A stretch of DNA of 48,592 nt from an uncultured Clostridia bacterium (GTDB taxonomy: Bacteria; Bacillota; Clostridia; Christensenellales; Aristaeellaceae), in NCBI GenBank assembly GCA_945928315.1, contig CAMENN010000007.1, positions 1 through 48,592 on the forward strand, written 5' to 3'. Position numbers and translations under genes: made by a program. The notes below the pieces were generated by a model. That model had not been told where the DNA came from, made no database searches, and saw only the letters and a program-made list of their open reading frames with translations. Shown here piece after piece: positions 16,771-24,617 of the stretch (positions within the stretch are counted from its first letter, which is position 1; each line of letters opens with the position of its first letter).

Positions 16771-18159
16771 TCAGTGCAAACTGCGCATGCTGTCCTGCGC
16801 GGCCGCCATGTTCCGCGAGGCCGTCCGCTTCATCGGACGGATGGAGAACAGGCAGACCAGCACGTCCGCCGCGGGCTGCGAGGCGCAGATGCCGCGCACG
16901 CCCATCACACGGGGCAGCGTGAGGATGAACGGGACATAGAACAGTCCCTGACGGATCATCGAGAGGAACAGACCGTAGCCGGACGCACCGATGGTCTGAT
17001 AGGTGATGGTCATCATGTAGCACAGGCCGAACGCCGGATACAGCGCCACCTGCGAGATGAGCAGCGATCTGCCGTAGCCGATGATGACCGGGTTGCGGTT
17101 GAACAGCCCGATCAGCGGCGCGGCAAACGCGATGTAGACCGCCTCGACCAGCACGGTCAGCAGGAGCGCGCCCTTGAGCGCAAAGCACACCGACTGATGG
17201 AAGCGCTCCTCATCCCGCGCGCCGAACGCGTAAGAGGCCACCGGCTGATAGCCCTGCATGAAGCCCATGACCACATAGCAGCCGATCAGGATCAGGCGCT
17301 GGACCACGCCGTACGCCGCGATGATCTCATCCGCCTGCGGCAGGGGCGCCGCGGCGATGTTCGTCAGCGAGGAGGCGACCGACAGGCAGATCTGGATCAC
17401 CGCCGTAGGGATGCCAATCAGTGTGACCGTCCTGATCATGTCCCAGGTCGGCCGGAAGAAGCGCAGGCCGACGCGGATGACGGAGCGGCCGCTCAGGTAG
17501 AACCAGGCCAGGATGCCGAATGTCACGAACTGGGAGACGGTCGTCGCCAGCGACGCGCCCTGCACGCCCAGGCCGAGGCCCCAGTCGAACATGAACACCG
17601 GGTCGAGCGCAACGTTGAGCAGCGCGCCCGTGATCACGGCGATCGAGGAGATCTTCACCGAGGACTCCGCACGCGCCGCGCAGTTCATGCTCTGCGCGGG
17701 CAGGTTGGCCAGCGCCGCAATGAACATCCAGAAGGCGTAATCCTTCGCCAGCGGCAGCGATGCGTCCGATGCACCGAACGCGCGCAGCAGCGGCTCCATG
17801 ATCGCGATGCCGCCCACACACAGCACCACGCCGATGAGGATGGACAGGCCGATGACCGAGGTCACGGTGCGGCTCGCGCCGTTCTCGTCCTTCGCGCCGA
17901 GCTGACGACCGGCCAGCACCGCGGCGCCCGCCGCAAAGATGTTCTCGATGGACACCATGATCAGCAGCAGCGGTAGCGTCACGCCGACCGCTGTGAGCGC
18001 GATGTCGGAGTGCAGCATGCCGATGTATGCCGTATCCACGATGTTGTAAACCGCCTTCGCCAGAAGCGCCAGCGTGGCGGGCACCGCCAGCTTGACGATC
18101 GCTCGCGAGGGCTTCATGCTGCCCAGCACGGACTGGGACTTCGTTTCCTGTTCAGCCAT
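16771..18159 (-). CDS. MATE-family multidrug/Na+ antiporter
   Basis: A 462-residue membrane protein with about twelve helices in two related halves, of the DinF/NorM-like MATE class (AVPATLALLAKAVYNIVDTAYIG at the N-terminal half is the family opening). It exports drugs or metabolites using Na+ or H+ gradients. The ATG at 18159 has AAAGGAAC upstream and overlaps the TetR stop by 8 bp, so the regulator and pump are translationally coupled. No clear terminator follows; the MarR promoter begins about 30 bp after its stop codon. Confidence 0.93.
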   Translation of the reverse strand: MAEQETKSQSVLGSMKPSRAIVKLAVPATLALLAKAVYNIVDTAYIGMLHSDIALTAVGVTLPLLLIMVSIENIFAAGAAVLAGRQLGAKDENGASRTVTSVIGLSILIGVVLCVGGIAIMEPLLRAFGASDASLPLAKDYAFWMFIAALANLPAQSMNCAARAESSVKISSIAVITGALLNVALDPVFMFDWGLGLGVQGASLATTVSQFVTFGILAWFYLSGRSVIRVGLRFFRPTWDMIRTVTLIGIPTAVIQICLSVASSLTNIAAAPLPQADEIIAAYGVVQRLILIGCYVVMGFMQGYQPVASYAFGARDEERFHQSVCFALKGALLLTVLVEAVYIAFAAPLIGLFNRNPVIIGYGRSLLISQVALYPAFGLCYMMTITYQTIGASGYGLFLSMIRQGLFYVPFILTLPRVMGVRGICASQPAADVLVCLFSIRPMKRTASRNMAAAQDSMRSLH

Positions 18160-18790
18160 GTTCCTGTTCCTTTCTTTCGACCACGCCATAGAGCAGCATG
18201 TCGAGCTGCCTGTGGCACATCGCCTCATGCTCGCGCAGCAGACCGGCAGGGTCCCCTTCCGCGGCGCCGCTCTTTCTGAAATGGAGGTTGAAATAATCCA
18301 TGTACATCCGGAAATCCTCAACCACCTGCCCGGCGCTCAGGCCCGGACGCAGCGTCTCACCGTCCAGCAGGCGGGTGAGGATGTCCGTGTTGAGGGCGTC
18401 AAAGCCGCTGCGCAGCCCTGCGATCTCCCTGCGCAGATGCTCCGGCGGATCAAACGACGCATCCGCAAAGAGGCCCAGCAGCACCGGCCGCTCCGCAAAG
18501 AAGCGCAGCCTGCTGTCAAAATACCGCTGCAGCTGCGCCCTCGCCGATCCGGAGCCGTCCGCAGCCGCTTCGCGCAGGTAGGCCGTCAGCGCGTCGAAGC
18601 AACGCTCCACGCAGAGCAGATACAGCGCATCCTTGTCTTTGAAATGGTGATAGATCATCCCCTTGGAGATGTGTTTTTCCGCCCAGACCGTGTTGAGGGA
18701 TGCCCCCGCATAGCCCCGCCTTGCGAACTCCTCCATCGCCGCCTCCAGAATTCTCTCCCGCGAGATGGCGCTTTTCTCGTCCTGTTTCAT
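18152..18790 (-). CDS. TetR-family repressor, probable regulator of the MATE pump
   Basis: A 212-residue one-component regulator. The N-terminal HTH (RERILEAAMEEFARRG, GASLNTVW, ISKGMIYHHFKDKDAL) is typical TetR. The C-terminal ligand domain is divergent, as usual. The start at 18790 has GGTG at a workable distance; another ATG at 18805 has no better site. An imperfect palindrome near the transcription start is the likely operator. It is co-transcribed with the MATE pump. Confidence 0.92.
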   Translation of the reverse strand: MKQDEKSAISRERILEAAMEEFARRGYAGASLNTVWAEKHISKGMIYHHFKDKDALYLLCVERCFDALTAYLREAAADGSGSARAQLQRYFDSRLRFFAERPVLLGLFADASFDPPEHLRREIAGLRSGFDALNTDILTRLLDGETLRPGLSAGQVVEDFRMYMDYFNLHFRKSGAAEGDPAGLLREHEAMCHRQLDMLLYGVVERKEQEHG

Positions 18791-18809
18791 ACATTCACCG
18801 TCCATTTTT

Positions 18810-18861
18810 AGACCGATCAGTCTGTTTTCAGTATTGTATCAAAAACAGACCGGCCAGTCAA
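18810..18861 (-). promoter_or_regulatory. TetR-MATE promoter and operator
   Basis: On the minus strand TTGACT (18861-18856) and TACAAT (18838-18833) are 17 bp apart. The palindrome AGACCGATCAGTCT (18810-18823, six of seven pairs) covers the expected start of transcription and is the likely TetR site. Confidence 0.75.
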
Positions 18862-18880
18862 TCCCCTATCGACTGACCGG
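18841..18880 (-). terminator. Terminator of the spoIVB-spo0A operon
   Basis: CCGGCCAGTC (18850-18859) pairs with GACTGACCGG (18871-18880), with one G-U pair on the minus strand, followed by TCTGTTTTT. The 3' arm also contains the -35 box of the TetR promoter. Confidence 0.75.
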
Positions 18881-18933
18881 CCGGCCCATTCTGCGTTTTC
18901 AGTTTTTCCCGGAATTCCTCTCTTTCGCGTTGC

Positions 18934-19665
18934 TCAGCTCACCCTCAGCCTCTGCACGAGCATCGCGATCATCTGCGCATTGGTCGGCTTGCCGCGCATG
19001 GGGTCGATGCTGTTGCCGAAGAACGAGTAGATGCCGTGCTCGCCGACCGTATCCGCCGTGCGCTCCACCGCATGGCGGATCAGCCGCTCCACGTTCTGCG
19101 GCGTTGTGCCCAGTCTGTCCGCCACAGGCGCGTAGATCCGCTCGCCGATGGCGTCCATCCTGTCCTCGTTGTCGTACGCCAGCGCCGCCGCCCAGGAGAG
19201 ATAGGTGTATCCGTGCAGCTGTTCGTTCATGCCCATCCCGGTCAGCAGCTTTGCCGCGCGCTCGCAGTCCGTCCGGGCCCGCGCCCAATCGACCTGCGTA
19301 TCCATCCGATGGATGATGTCCTGAATCTGTGAAGCCAGCGCGTCCGCATTCCACGGCACGCGCGCCATGTGCTGCACCCCGCGCCGTGCAAACGCCTCAT
19401 CGGAAAAGCCCATCACCGAGCCGCCGATCACCACGGGCATCCGGTCGCCCAGCATGGCCCGCAGCCGGTCGAGCACGCCCGGTCCATCCACATAGGACAG
19501 CACCGCGTCGATCACCAGGATGTCCGGCGCGATCCGGCTGCATGAGGCCAGCGCTGCTTCCCCGCCCGGCGCAAAACGGATGGCGCACCGCTCCCCCAGC
19601 GACCGCCGGAGCAGCTCCGGCACGCGGCTGTCGCGCATGGCGCACAGCACATTGATTCTGTTCAT
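18934..19665 (-). CDS. spo0A: Spo0A-like sporulation master regulator with a degenerate receiver domain
   Basis: A 243-residue protein with a receiver-like domain (1-115) and a Spo0A C-terminal DNA-binding domain (about 138-243). The DNA-binding part is well conserved: HGYTYLSWA, TTPQNVERLIRHAVE (recognition helix) and FFGNSIDP with GKPTNAQMIAML. The receiver keeps the phospho-acceptor Asp53 (LVIDAVL). It lacks the acidic pair: B. subtilis Asp10-Asp11 correspond to Met10-Arg11. The conserved Thr is Gly, and the Lys before Pro is Val (ARVPW). It lies 13 bp downstream of spoIVB, the synteny of true Spo0A. Phosphorylation-based control is therefore in doubt. Confidence 0.88.
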   Translation of the reverse strand: MNRINVLCAMRDSRVPELLRRSLGERCAIRFAPGGEAALASCSRIAPDILVIDAVLSYVDGPGVLDRLRAMLGDRMPVVIGGSVMGFSDEAFARRGVQHMARVPWNADALASQIQDIIHRMDTQVDWARARTDCERAAKLLTGMGMNEQLHGYTYLSWAAALAYDNEDRMDAIGERIYAPVADRLGTTPQNVERLIRHAVERTADTVGEHGIYSFFGNSIDPMRGKPTNAQMIAMLVQRLRVS

Positions 19666-19678
19666 CCTTTTGCCCTTC

Positions 19679-20938
19679 TCACGCCGCGCCGGCCGCTTCC
19701 CCGCCTGCGGTCATGCTGTCACTCTGCTCGAGCATCCACTCGATGTACATCCCATAGCCCTGCGTGCTGTCGTTCAGATAGACGTGCGTCACCGCGCCGA
19801 TGATCCGTCCGTCCTGAAGGATCGGGCTGCCGCTCATGCCCTGCACAATCCCGCCGGTCTTTTGCAGCAGCCGATCGTCGCTCACGCGGATGATCATGCC
19901 CTTCTGGCTCGGCTCATCCTGCGCAAAGCACCGCACAATCTCGATGGCATACTCCTGCGGGCCGTCCCCGTCCACCGTGGAGAGGATACTCGCCGCGCCG
20001 GTATGCACCGCGCTGCGCGAGCCGACCGGCAAGCCCTGCGGGTAGATCAGGTCCTGCGGCGTCTCCTCCAGCGCGCCGTAAATGCCGAAGGCGCCGTTGA
20101 CCGCCAGCGTGCCAATCTGCTCCCCCTCCTTGAGGAAGCTGCCGCGCAGCTCGCCCGCCTTGCCGCTCTGCGCGCGCGTCACGCCCACGACCGTCGCACG
20201 CATCAGCGCGCCCTCCTGCACGGTCAGCGTCTCGCCCGTATCCGCATCGACGATCGCATGACCCAGCGCGCCGTATGCGCCGGTCTGCGGGTCAATGAAG
20301 GAGAGCGTGCCCACGCCCGCCGTGCTGTCGCGCACCCATACGCCGAGACGCCGCCTGCCATCCGTCTGATCGACCGGCGTCGCAGCCTCCAGCATCAGCT
20401 TGCGGCCGCCGCGCAGCACGCAGAGGCTCGTCGTGTCACCGCTCAGCTGATTGATCCGCTCCGAAAGCGCAGCGGCGCTCTCCACCGCCTCACCCTCCAC
20501 GGAGAGGATCACATCGCCCGCCCGCAGCGGCGACCTCGTCTCCCCGCGCGTCGTTTTGGAGACGACCAGCACGCCCTGCGTCCGCAGCGCCACGCCCACG
20601 GCCTGCCCGCCGGGGATCAGCGTGCGCTCGCTGGCCACATTCACCTTCGTCTCGTGCAGGGGGATCAGCCCCAGCAGCGAAAACGTCACGCTGTCCTCCC
20701 CGCCGGAAACCGCGCTCACGCTCACATCGCCCATCCGCTCGCCGCTCAGCGCGGCAACCTGTACCGCGCCCTCCCGCGCCTGCGCGCGCACCAGCGCGCC
20801 CGCCTGCACCACGCTCGTCTGTCCGGAGGACAGCGTCAGCGTGTCCGGCAGCGCACACAGCGCACGCACCCACGGGGTGTAATTCGCGGCAAAGGCCATC
20901 GCCGCCAGCACGACTCCCGCACGCATCCGTCTTGTCAT
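19679..20938 (-). CDS. spoIVB: SpoIVB serine peptidase (sporulation signalling protease, S55)
   Basis: A 419-residue forespore protease that in Bacillus triggers pro-sigma-K processing. It has an N-terminal membrane/signal helix (about 5-25), a PDZ domain (SPLRAGDVILSVEG, about 140-200) and a trypsin-like domain with the catalytic His in GALGHAIVDADTG and Ser near 370 in GMSGSP. GGAGGG precedes the ATG at 20938. It lies directly upstream of the Spo0A gene, the arrangement conserved across endospore formers. Confidence 0.94.
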   Translation of the reverse strand: MTRRMRAGVVLAAMAFAANYTPWVRALCALPDTLTLSSGQTSVVQAGALVRAQAREGAVQVAALSGERMGDVSVSAVSGGEDSVTFSLLGLIPLHETKVNVASERTLIPGGQAVGVALRTQGVLVVSKTTRGETRSPLRAGDVILSVEGEAVESAAALSERINQLSGDTTSLCVLRGGRKLMLEAATPVDQTDGRRRLGVWVRDSTAGVGTLSFIDPQTGAYGALGHAIVDADTGETLTVQEGALMRATVVGVTRAQSGKAGELRGSFLKEGEQIGTLAVNGAFGIYGALEETPQDLIYPQGLPVGSRSAVHTGAASILSTVDGDGPQEYAIEIVRCFAQDEPSQKGMIIRVSDDRLLQKTGGIVQGMSGSPILQDGRIIGAVTHVYLNDSTQGYGMYIEWMLEQSDSMTAGGEAAGAA

Positions 20939-20970
20939 CGCCCATCCCTCCATAGCGTTCCTTCGCTATT

Positions 20971-21000
20971 CAGCATGGGCGGCCCGGCAGGCGGCTATTC
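20971..21000 (-). promoter_or_regulatory. Candidate forespore (sigma-F/sigma-G) promoter of spoIVB
   Basis: On the minus strand GAATA (21000-20996) is followed after 18 bp by CATGCTG (20977-20971), close to the sigma-G pattern GAATA/CATNNTA. In Bacillus spoIVB is read by sigma-F and sigma-G. A 6-bp hairpin (ATAGCG/CGCTAT) follows, just before the ribosome site. Confidence 0.4.
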
Positions 21001-21002
21001 GG

Positions 21003-21470
21003 TCATTCCTCCGGCTTTTTCTGGGTGTCCAGCAGCTGCTGAAGCTCCTCCATGAAGGACTGCACATCCTTGAACTGGCGGTACACCGATGCAAAGCGGA
21101 TGTACGCCACCTCGTCGAGCTCCTTGAGCCCGTCCATCACCAGCAGGCCGATCTGGTCGGTGGTGACCTCCTGCTCCGTCTGCTGGCTGACGCTCGTCTC
21201 CACGCGGCGCACCAGGCTCTCGATGTCCTCGATGGACACCGGCCGCTTCTCGCACGCCTTGATGATGCCGCTGCGGACCTTGCCCGCGTCGAACGCCTCG
21301 CGGCGCTTGTCCTTCTTGACGACGAGCACCGGCACCATCTCGATCTTCTCATAGGTCGTGAAGCGGCGGCCGCAGCCCTCGCACTCGCGGCGGCGGCGGA
21401 TCGCGCCGTCCTCCGTCGGACGGGAATCGACGACGCGGCTCTCGCTGCAATTACAGTATATGCACTTCAT
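21003..21470 (-). CDS. nrdR: Transcriptional repressor NrdR
   Basis: A 155-residue repressor of ribonucleotide reductase genes. The N-terminal zinc ribbon ([23 protein letters not shown]) binds DNA. The ATP-cone that follows ([20 protein letters not shown]) senses ATP and dATP. Length and motifs are standard. The ATG at 21470 opens the conserved MKCIYC; an upstream ATG lies before the likely transcription start. It sits next to ymxH and sigG, as is common in Clostridia. Confidence 0.97.
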   Translation of the reverse strand: MKCIYCNCSESRVVDSRPTEDGAIRRRRECEGCGRRFTTYEKIEMVPVLVVKKDKRREAFDAGKVRSGIIKACEKRPVSIEDIESLVRRVETSVSQQTEQEVTTDQIGLLVMDGLKELDEVAYIRFASVYRQFKDVQSFMEELQQLLDTQKKPEE

Positions 21471-21517
21471 GGAAAGAATTCCCCTTTTCGCGCGAATTTT
21501 GATGCTTTTGCTCATCC

Positions 21518-21546
21518 ATTATACCCTTTTATGCAGAAAACGACAA
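21518..21546 (-). promoter_or_regulatory. Promoter of nrdR
   Basis: On the minus strand TTGTCG (21546-21541) and TATAAT (21523-21518) are 17 bp apart, 48 bp before the nrdR start. Confidence 0.75.
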
Positions 21547-21560
21547 TCCCATATTTTCCC

Positions 21561-21806
21561 TCAGCAGCCGCACGCGGCAGCCGAGACAAGAATTACGTCG
21601 TCCCCGATGCAGGCGATCTGGCTCCACGGGATGACCGCCTGATTCTTCTCCCCGTGAAGAAAGCCGGACAGGCACGAACCCGCAGGCACGATCAGCGCGC
21701 AGATCCGCCCCGTCGAGGCGTCCATCTGCAGATCGTTCACGCGGCCGAGCACGCGGCCGTCCCCCATGCAGATGACATCCTTTTTCCTCAGCTCGGAAAA
21801 CGTCAT
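21561..21806 (-). CDS. YlmC/YmxH family PRC-barrel sporulation protein
   Basis: An 81-residue PRC-barrel protein with TFSELRKKDVICMGDGRVLGRVNDLQMD, the usual YlmC/YmxH opening (split by a short loop), and a C-terminal beta segment IACIGDDVILV. Members are found only in spore formers and lie beside sigE-sigG or nrdR, as here. The molecular role is unknown. GAGGGGGAGCGC precedes the ATG at 21806. It is divergent from sigG. Confidence 0.88.
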   Translation of the reverse strand: MTFSELRKKDVICMGDGRVLGRVNDLQMDASTGRICALIVPAGSCLSGFLHGEKNQAVIPWSQIACIGDDVILVSAAACGC

Positions 21807-21950
21807 GCGCTCCCCCTCTTTCATGAAAAAAGCGGAAAAAACCGCCGTCCCTATATGCGCTCCGCGCCCGAATATGCCATACCCGGCGCAGAATATTTTT
21901 CTTCAGCCGTCTTCATAATGCAGGTATCCTGGCATTGGGAGGCATCAGCT

Positions 21951-22724
21951 ATGGCAACAGGCAAGGTCGAAATCTGCGGCGTGGACACCTCCACGCTCCC
22001 CGTGATCACCAACGAACGCATGCGCGAGCTGTTTCCCCTCGTTCACAGCGGCGACATGGCCGCGCGCGAGGAGTTCATCCGCGGCAATCTACGGCTGGTG
22101 CTCAGCGTGCTCCAGCGCTTCCATCACCGCACGGAGAATGTGGACGACCTGTTTCAGGTCGGCTGCATCGGGCTGATCAAGGCGCTCGACAACTTCGACG
22201 TGACGCAGAATGTGCGTTTTTCCACCTATGCCGTGCCGATGATCATCGGCGAGATCCGGCGCTATCTGCGCGACAACAACGCCATCCGCGTCAGCCGCTC
22301 CATGCGCGACACCGCCTACAAGGCCCTGCAGACGCGTGACCAGCTGCAAACCGAGCTCGGCCGCGAGCCGACGGTTGCCGAGATCGCGAAGCGCATGGCG
22401 CTGCCCGAGGAGGACGTGACGCTGGCGCTCGAGGCGATTCAGGACCCTGTGAGCCTGTGTGAGCCGATCGGCGGCGAGGGCGCCGACGCGCTGACCATCG
22501 GCGATCAGGTGCGCGACGACCGCGTCAATGCGGACGACTGGCTCCAGGACATCGCCATCCGCGAGGCGCTCAGTCGCCTGGGCGAGCGCGAGCAGCGCAT
22601 CCTGAACCTGCGCTTCTTCCAGGGGCGCACTCAGATGGAGGTTGCCGCGGAGATCGGCATCAGCCAGGCGCAGGTTTCCCGGCTGGAGAAGGCCGCGCTC
22701 ACGCACATGCGCAAGCTCATCTAG
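21951..22724 (+). CDS. sigG: RNA polymerase sporulation sigma factor SigG
   Basis: A 257-residue late-forespore sigma factor. The N-terminal KVEICGVDTSTLPV is the SigG hallmark. Region 2 (RGNLRLVLSV, DDLFQVGCIGLIKA, FSTYAVPMIIGEIRRYLRD), region 3 and the region 4 HTH (MEVAAEIGISQAQVSRLE) are complete. GGGAGG precedes the ATG at 21951. It converges with spoIIP, and the two coding ends overlap by 8 bp. I found no convincing sigma-F/G promoter with correct spacing upstream. Confidence 0.96.
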   Translation: MATGKVEICGVDTSTLPVITNERMRELFPLVHSGDMAAREEFIRGNLRLVLSVLQRFHHRTENVDDLFQVGCIGLIKALDNFDVTQNVRFSTYAVPMIIGEIRRYLRDNNAIRVSRSMRDTAYKALQTRDQLQTELGREPTVAEIAKRMALPEEDVTLALEAIQDPVSLCEPIGGEGADALTIGDQVRDDRVNADDWLQDIAIREALSRLGEREQRILNLRFFQGRTQMEVAAEIGISQAQVSRLEKAALTHMRKLI

Positions 22725-23553
22725 CGGATTCGGCCGCCGTGCGCTGCGCATGCACTGCGGCGATCCCCTGCGCGATGATCGGGCAGGCAGCGAGCGCCTC
22801 CGAAAGCGTATTGCGGTTATTGCCGACCTCGATGAGCAGCGCGCTCGTGGAGACATGCTGATTAAAGCGCCCGGTCTTGACCTTCACCTCGCGGGCCGCG
22901 CCGGGCACGATGGCATTGATGGCATCGGTCACCTCCTGCGCCAGCTCAAGGTTCTGCGGCCAGTCCGGCCGCTCGTCAAAGCCCGCACCGGTCGCCCCGG
23001 TGCCCTTGCCCACCAGCAGCATCACATAGGCGACGGCCCCGTCCTCTGCCTGCGCACAGTTTGCGCCATTCCAGTCCCCGCTGTAGGCGTCGCGGTGCAC
23101 ATCGAAGATGTAGTCGTAGGTTTCCCCCGCGGCCAGGCGCTCCTCGAGCATCTCCAGCGAGCGGGTGTATGCCGTGGACAGGCTAGGCGGCTCGAACGCC
23201 GTCGTGTCGTGCGTGACGGCAAACCCCAGCGCGGTCAGCTCCCCGGCGAGCGCCTCGCCCACGCGGATCATGTTGAAGCGCTCGTCGCGCGTGCGCCACG
23301 TCTCCGTCGGCACATACTCGCCGTCCGCCTCCATCTCATAGGCCTCCCAGGTGTGCGTATGATAGATGAGCACCGTGGGCGCATCCGCGCGCGTCTCCTG
23401 CGCCATCGCCTGCACATCCGCCTGCGGCGAAATGACCTCGATGGTCAGCGTCCGCTGTGCCCGGCACAGCCAGACCGCGCCCATCGCCCCCATCCATGCA
23501 AAAACGGCCAGCGCGCAAAGCGCCGCCGCCATTCCCCACCGATGCCTGCGCAT
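22717..23553 (-). CDS. spoIIP: Stage II sporulation protein P (SpoIIP amidase/endopeptidase)
   Basis: A 278-residue mother-cell cell-wall hydrolase needed for engulfment, partner of SpoIID and SpoIIM. It has one N-terminal membrane helix (about 7-30), then the amidase domain with VLIYHTHTWEAY, FDVHRDA and the terminal LLIEVGNNRNTLSEA. The zinc-site residues His, Glu and His fall in these motifs. It is shorter than the Bacillus protein, mainly in the N-terminal region. GGGGAGGCGGG precedes the ATG. A sigma-E-like promoter lies upstream, in keeping with its expression in Bacillus. Confidence 0.93.
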   Translation of the reverse strand: MRRHRWGMAAALCALAVFAWMGAMGAVWLCRAQRTLTIEVISPQADVQAMAQETRADAPTVLIYHTHTWEAYEMEADGEYVPTETWRTRDERFNMIRVGEALAGELTALGFAVTHDTTAFEPPSLSTAYTRSLEMLEERLAAGETYDYIFDVHRDAYSGDWNGANCAQAEDGAVAYVMLLVGKGTGATGAGFDERPDWPQNLELAQEVTDAINAIVPGAAREVKVKTGRFNQHVSTSALLIEVGNNRNTLSEALAACPIIAQGIAAVHAQRTAAESAR

Positions 23554-23583
23554 GCTCCCGCCTCCCCGCCCGGATTCCTTCCC

Positions 23584-23613
23584 ATTCTATGAACGGGCGC
23601 TGCGGGCTATGCG
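23584..23613 (-). promoter_or_regulatory. Candidate sigma-E promoter of spoIIP
   Basis: On the minus strand CGCATAGC (23613-23606) and CATAGAAT (23591-23584) are separated by 14 bp. The -10 matches the sigma-E pattern CATACAAT at seven of eight positions, and the -35 shares its CATA core. The start codon is about 30 bp downstream. Confidence 0.5.
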
Positions 23614-23706
23614 ATGCGAAAACGCCGCACGCGCTCCGGCCGCGCACATACTCTGGAAGCGTGAGGGATCCTCCTCATCAACAACCTGCCCAAGGAGGCG
23701 TGCGCC

Positions 23707-24522
23707 ATGAGCTTCTACTCCTACAAGAACAGTCGCTCCACCCACTGCCCGTGCTCCGTCGGTCCAAGCGACGTACTGAACGGGCTGAACGAGAAGGTCT
23801 GCATCCAGGTGCAGCGCGTGTATGACTCCTGCCTGATGCAGGAGCAGCTCGACAAGCAGCGGGTCACGCTGGTCAGCTACGGCCTTGTTCCGGGCTGCGG
23901 CTGCGGCATGACGAACGAACAGGCCGCCGAGGTCACGAACACGCAGCCGAACATGCCCATCACGTTCGAAAGCTGCCGCTCCACGGCGACCGAGGGAACC
24001 ATCCGCAACCTGAGCGTCGAGCGCCTGTGCGACAGGCCGTGCTTCGCCCGCGTACGCGGACAGATCGACGTGCCCATCGACATCCTCTTCACCGACTCCA
24101 CCTGCCGGGAGTACATCGGCCGGGGCATGATCACGGTTGACAGGGACGTCCTGCTCTCCATCCCGGATGAGTCCATCGTGCCCTACACGATCGAGGCGAT
24201 GGTCTCCGCGATCTGCGTCTCCGGTACATATGTCGGCAACAACGTGTTTGAGCTGGACATCTGCGTCACCGTGGTCCTCAAGGTGCTGGCGAAGGTCGAG
24301 ATTCTCGTGCCCAGCTACGGCTTCTGCGACGTGCCGCCCTGCGAGGAGTTCGCGGATTCCGTCTGCGACGAGTTCTTCTCCCTGCCGCTGTTCCCGCAGG
24401 CCCTTTGCGACGAGGATGCGCTGCGCGCACGCAACGTGAGCTGCACCTGTGGCACGCACAGCAGCATCACCGGCCTCGGCTGCAACGCCGGGACGTGCGG
24501 CTGCGGCTGCAGCAACAGATAA
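23707..24522 (+). CDS. Cysteine-rich protein, probable spore coat component
   Basis: A 271-residue soluble protein with about 22 cysteines (8%), dense at both ends (STHCPC, PGCGCG at the start; CTCGTH and CGCGCSNR at the end). The centre (about 95-220) is a beta-rich domain with LCDRPCFARVRG, VPYTIEAMVSAICVSGTY and ILVPSYGFC. I recall similar Clostridia proteins annotated as hypothetical, but cannot name a domain. There is no signal peptide or membrane helix. Its place beside spoIIP and sigG and its Cys content fit a cross-linked coat protein; that is inference. AAGGAGGCG precedes the ATG. Confidence 0.75.
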   Translation: MSFYSYKNSRSTHCPCSVGPSDVLNGLNEKVCIQVQRVYDSCLMQEQLDKQRVTLVSYGLVPGCGCGMTNEQAAEVTNTQPNMPITFESCRSTATEGTIRNLSVERLCDRPCFARVRGQIDVPIDILFTDSTCREYIGRGMITVDRDVLLSIPDESIVPYTIEAMVSAICVSGTYVGNNVFELDICVTVVLKVLAKVEILVPSYGFCDVPPCEEFADSVCDEFFSLPLFPQALCDEDALRARNVSCTCGTHSSITGLGCNAGTCGCGCSNR

Positions 24523-24526
24523 GTGA

Positions 24527-24544
24527 GGGCCGCTTCGGCGGCCC
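24527..24544 (+). terminator. Terminator of the Cys-rich gene
   Basis: GGGCCGC-TTCG-GCGGCCC, a stem with a stable UUCG tetraloop, lies 5 bp after the stop codon. A T5 run follows nine bases later. Confidence 0.65.
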
Positions 24545-24566
24545 CAACCGCGTTTTTGCCAAAAGA

Positions 24567-24600
24567 ACAGGACAGGCGCGAAGCCTCACGCCTGTCCTGT
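24567..24600. terminator. Terminator of the ZorAB-like operon (possibly bidirectional)
   Basis: ACAGGACAGGCG (24567-24578) pairs perfectly with CGCCTGTCCTGT (24589-24600), 18 bp past the stop codon of the minus-strand gene. TCTTTTGG follows on the minus strand. Confidence 0.8.
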
Positions 24601-24617
24601 CTGTGTTTTCTGCGATT

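Noticed and set aside
21860-21900. GAATA and CAGAATA as a sigma-G promoter of sigG
   Set aside because: Spacing is only 14 bp, where 17-18 is expected, and the -10 has a mismatch.
23641-23660. CATACTCT as a sigma-E or sigma-K -10 box for the Cys-rich gene
   Set aside because: No matching -35 at sigma-E spacing, and the sigma-K pattern needs a different last base; kept out of the feature list.
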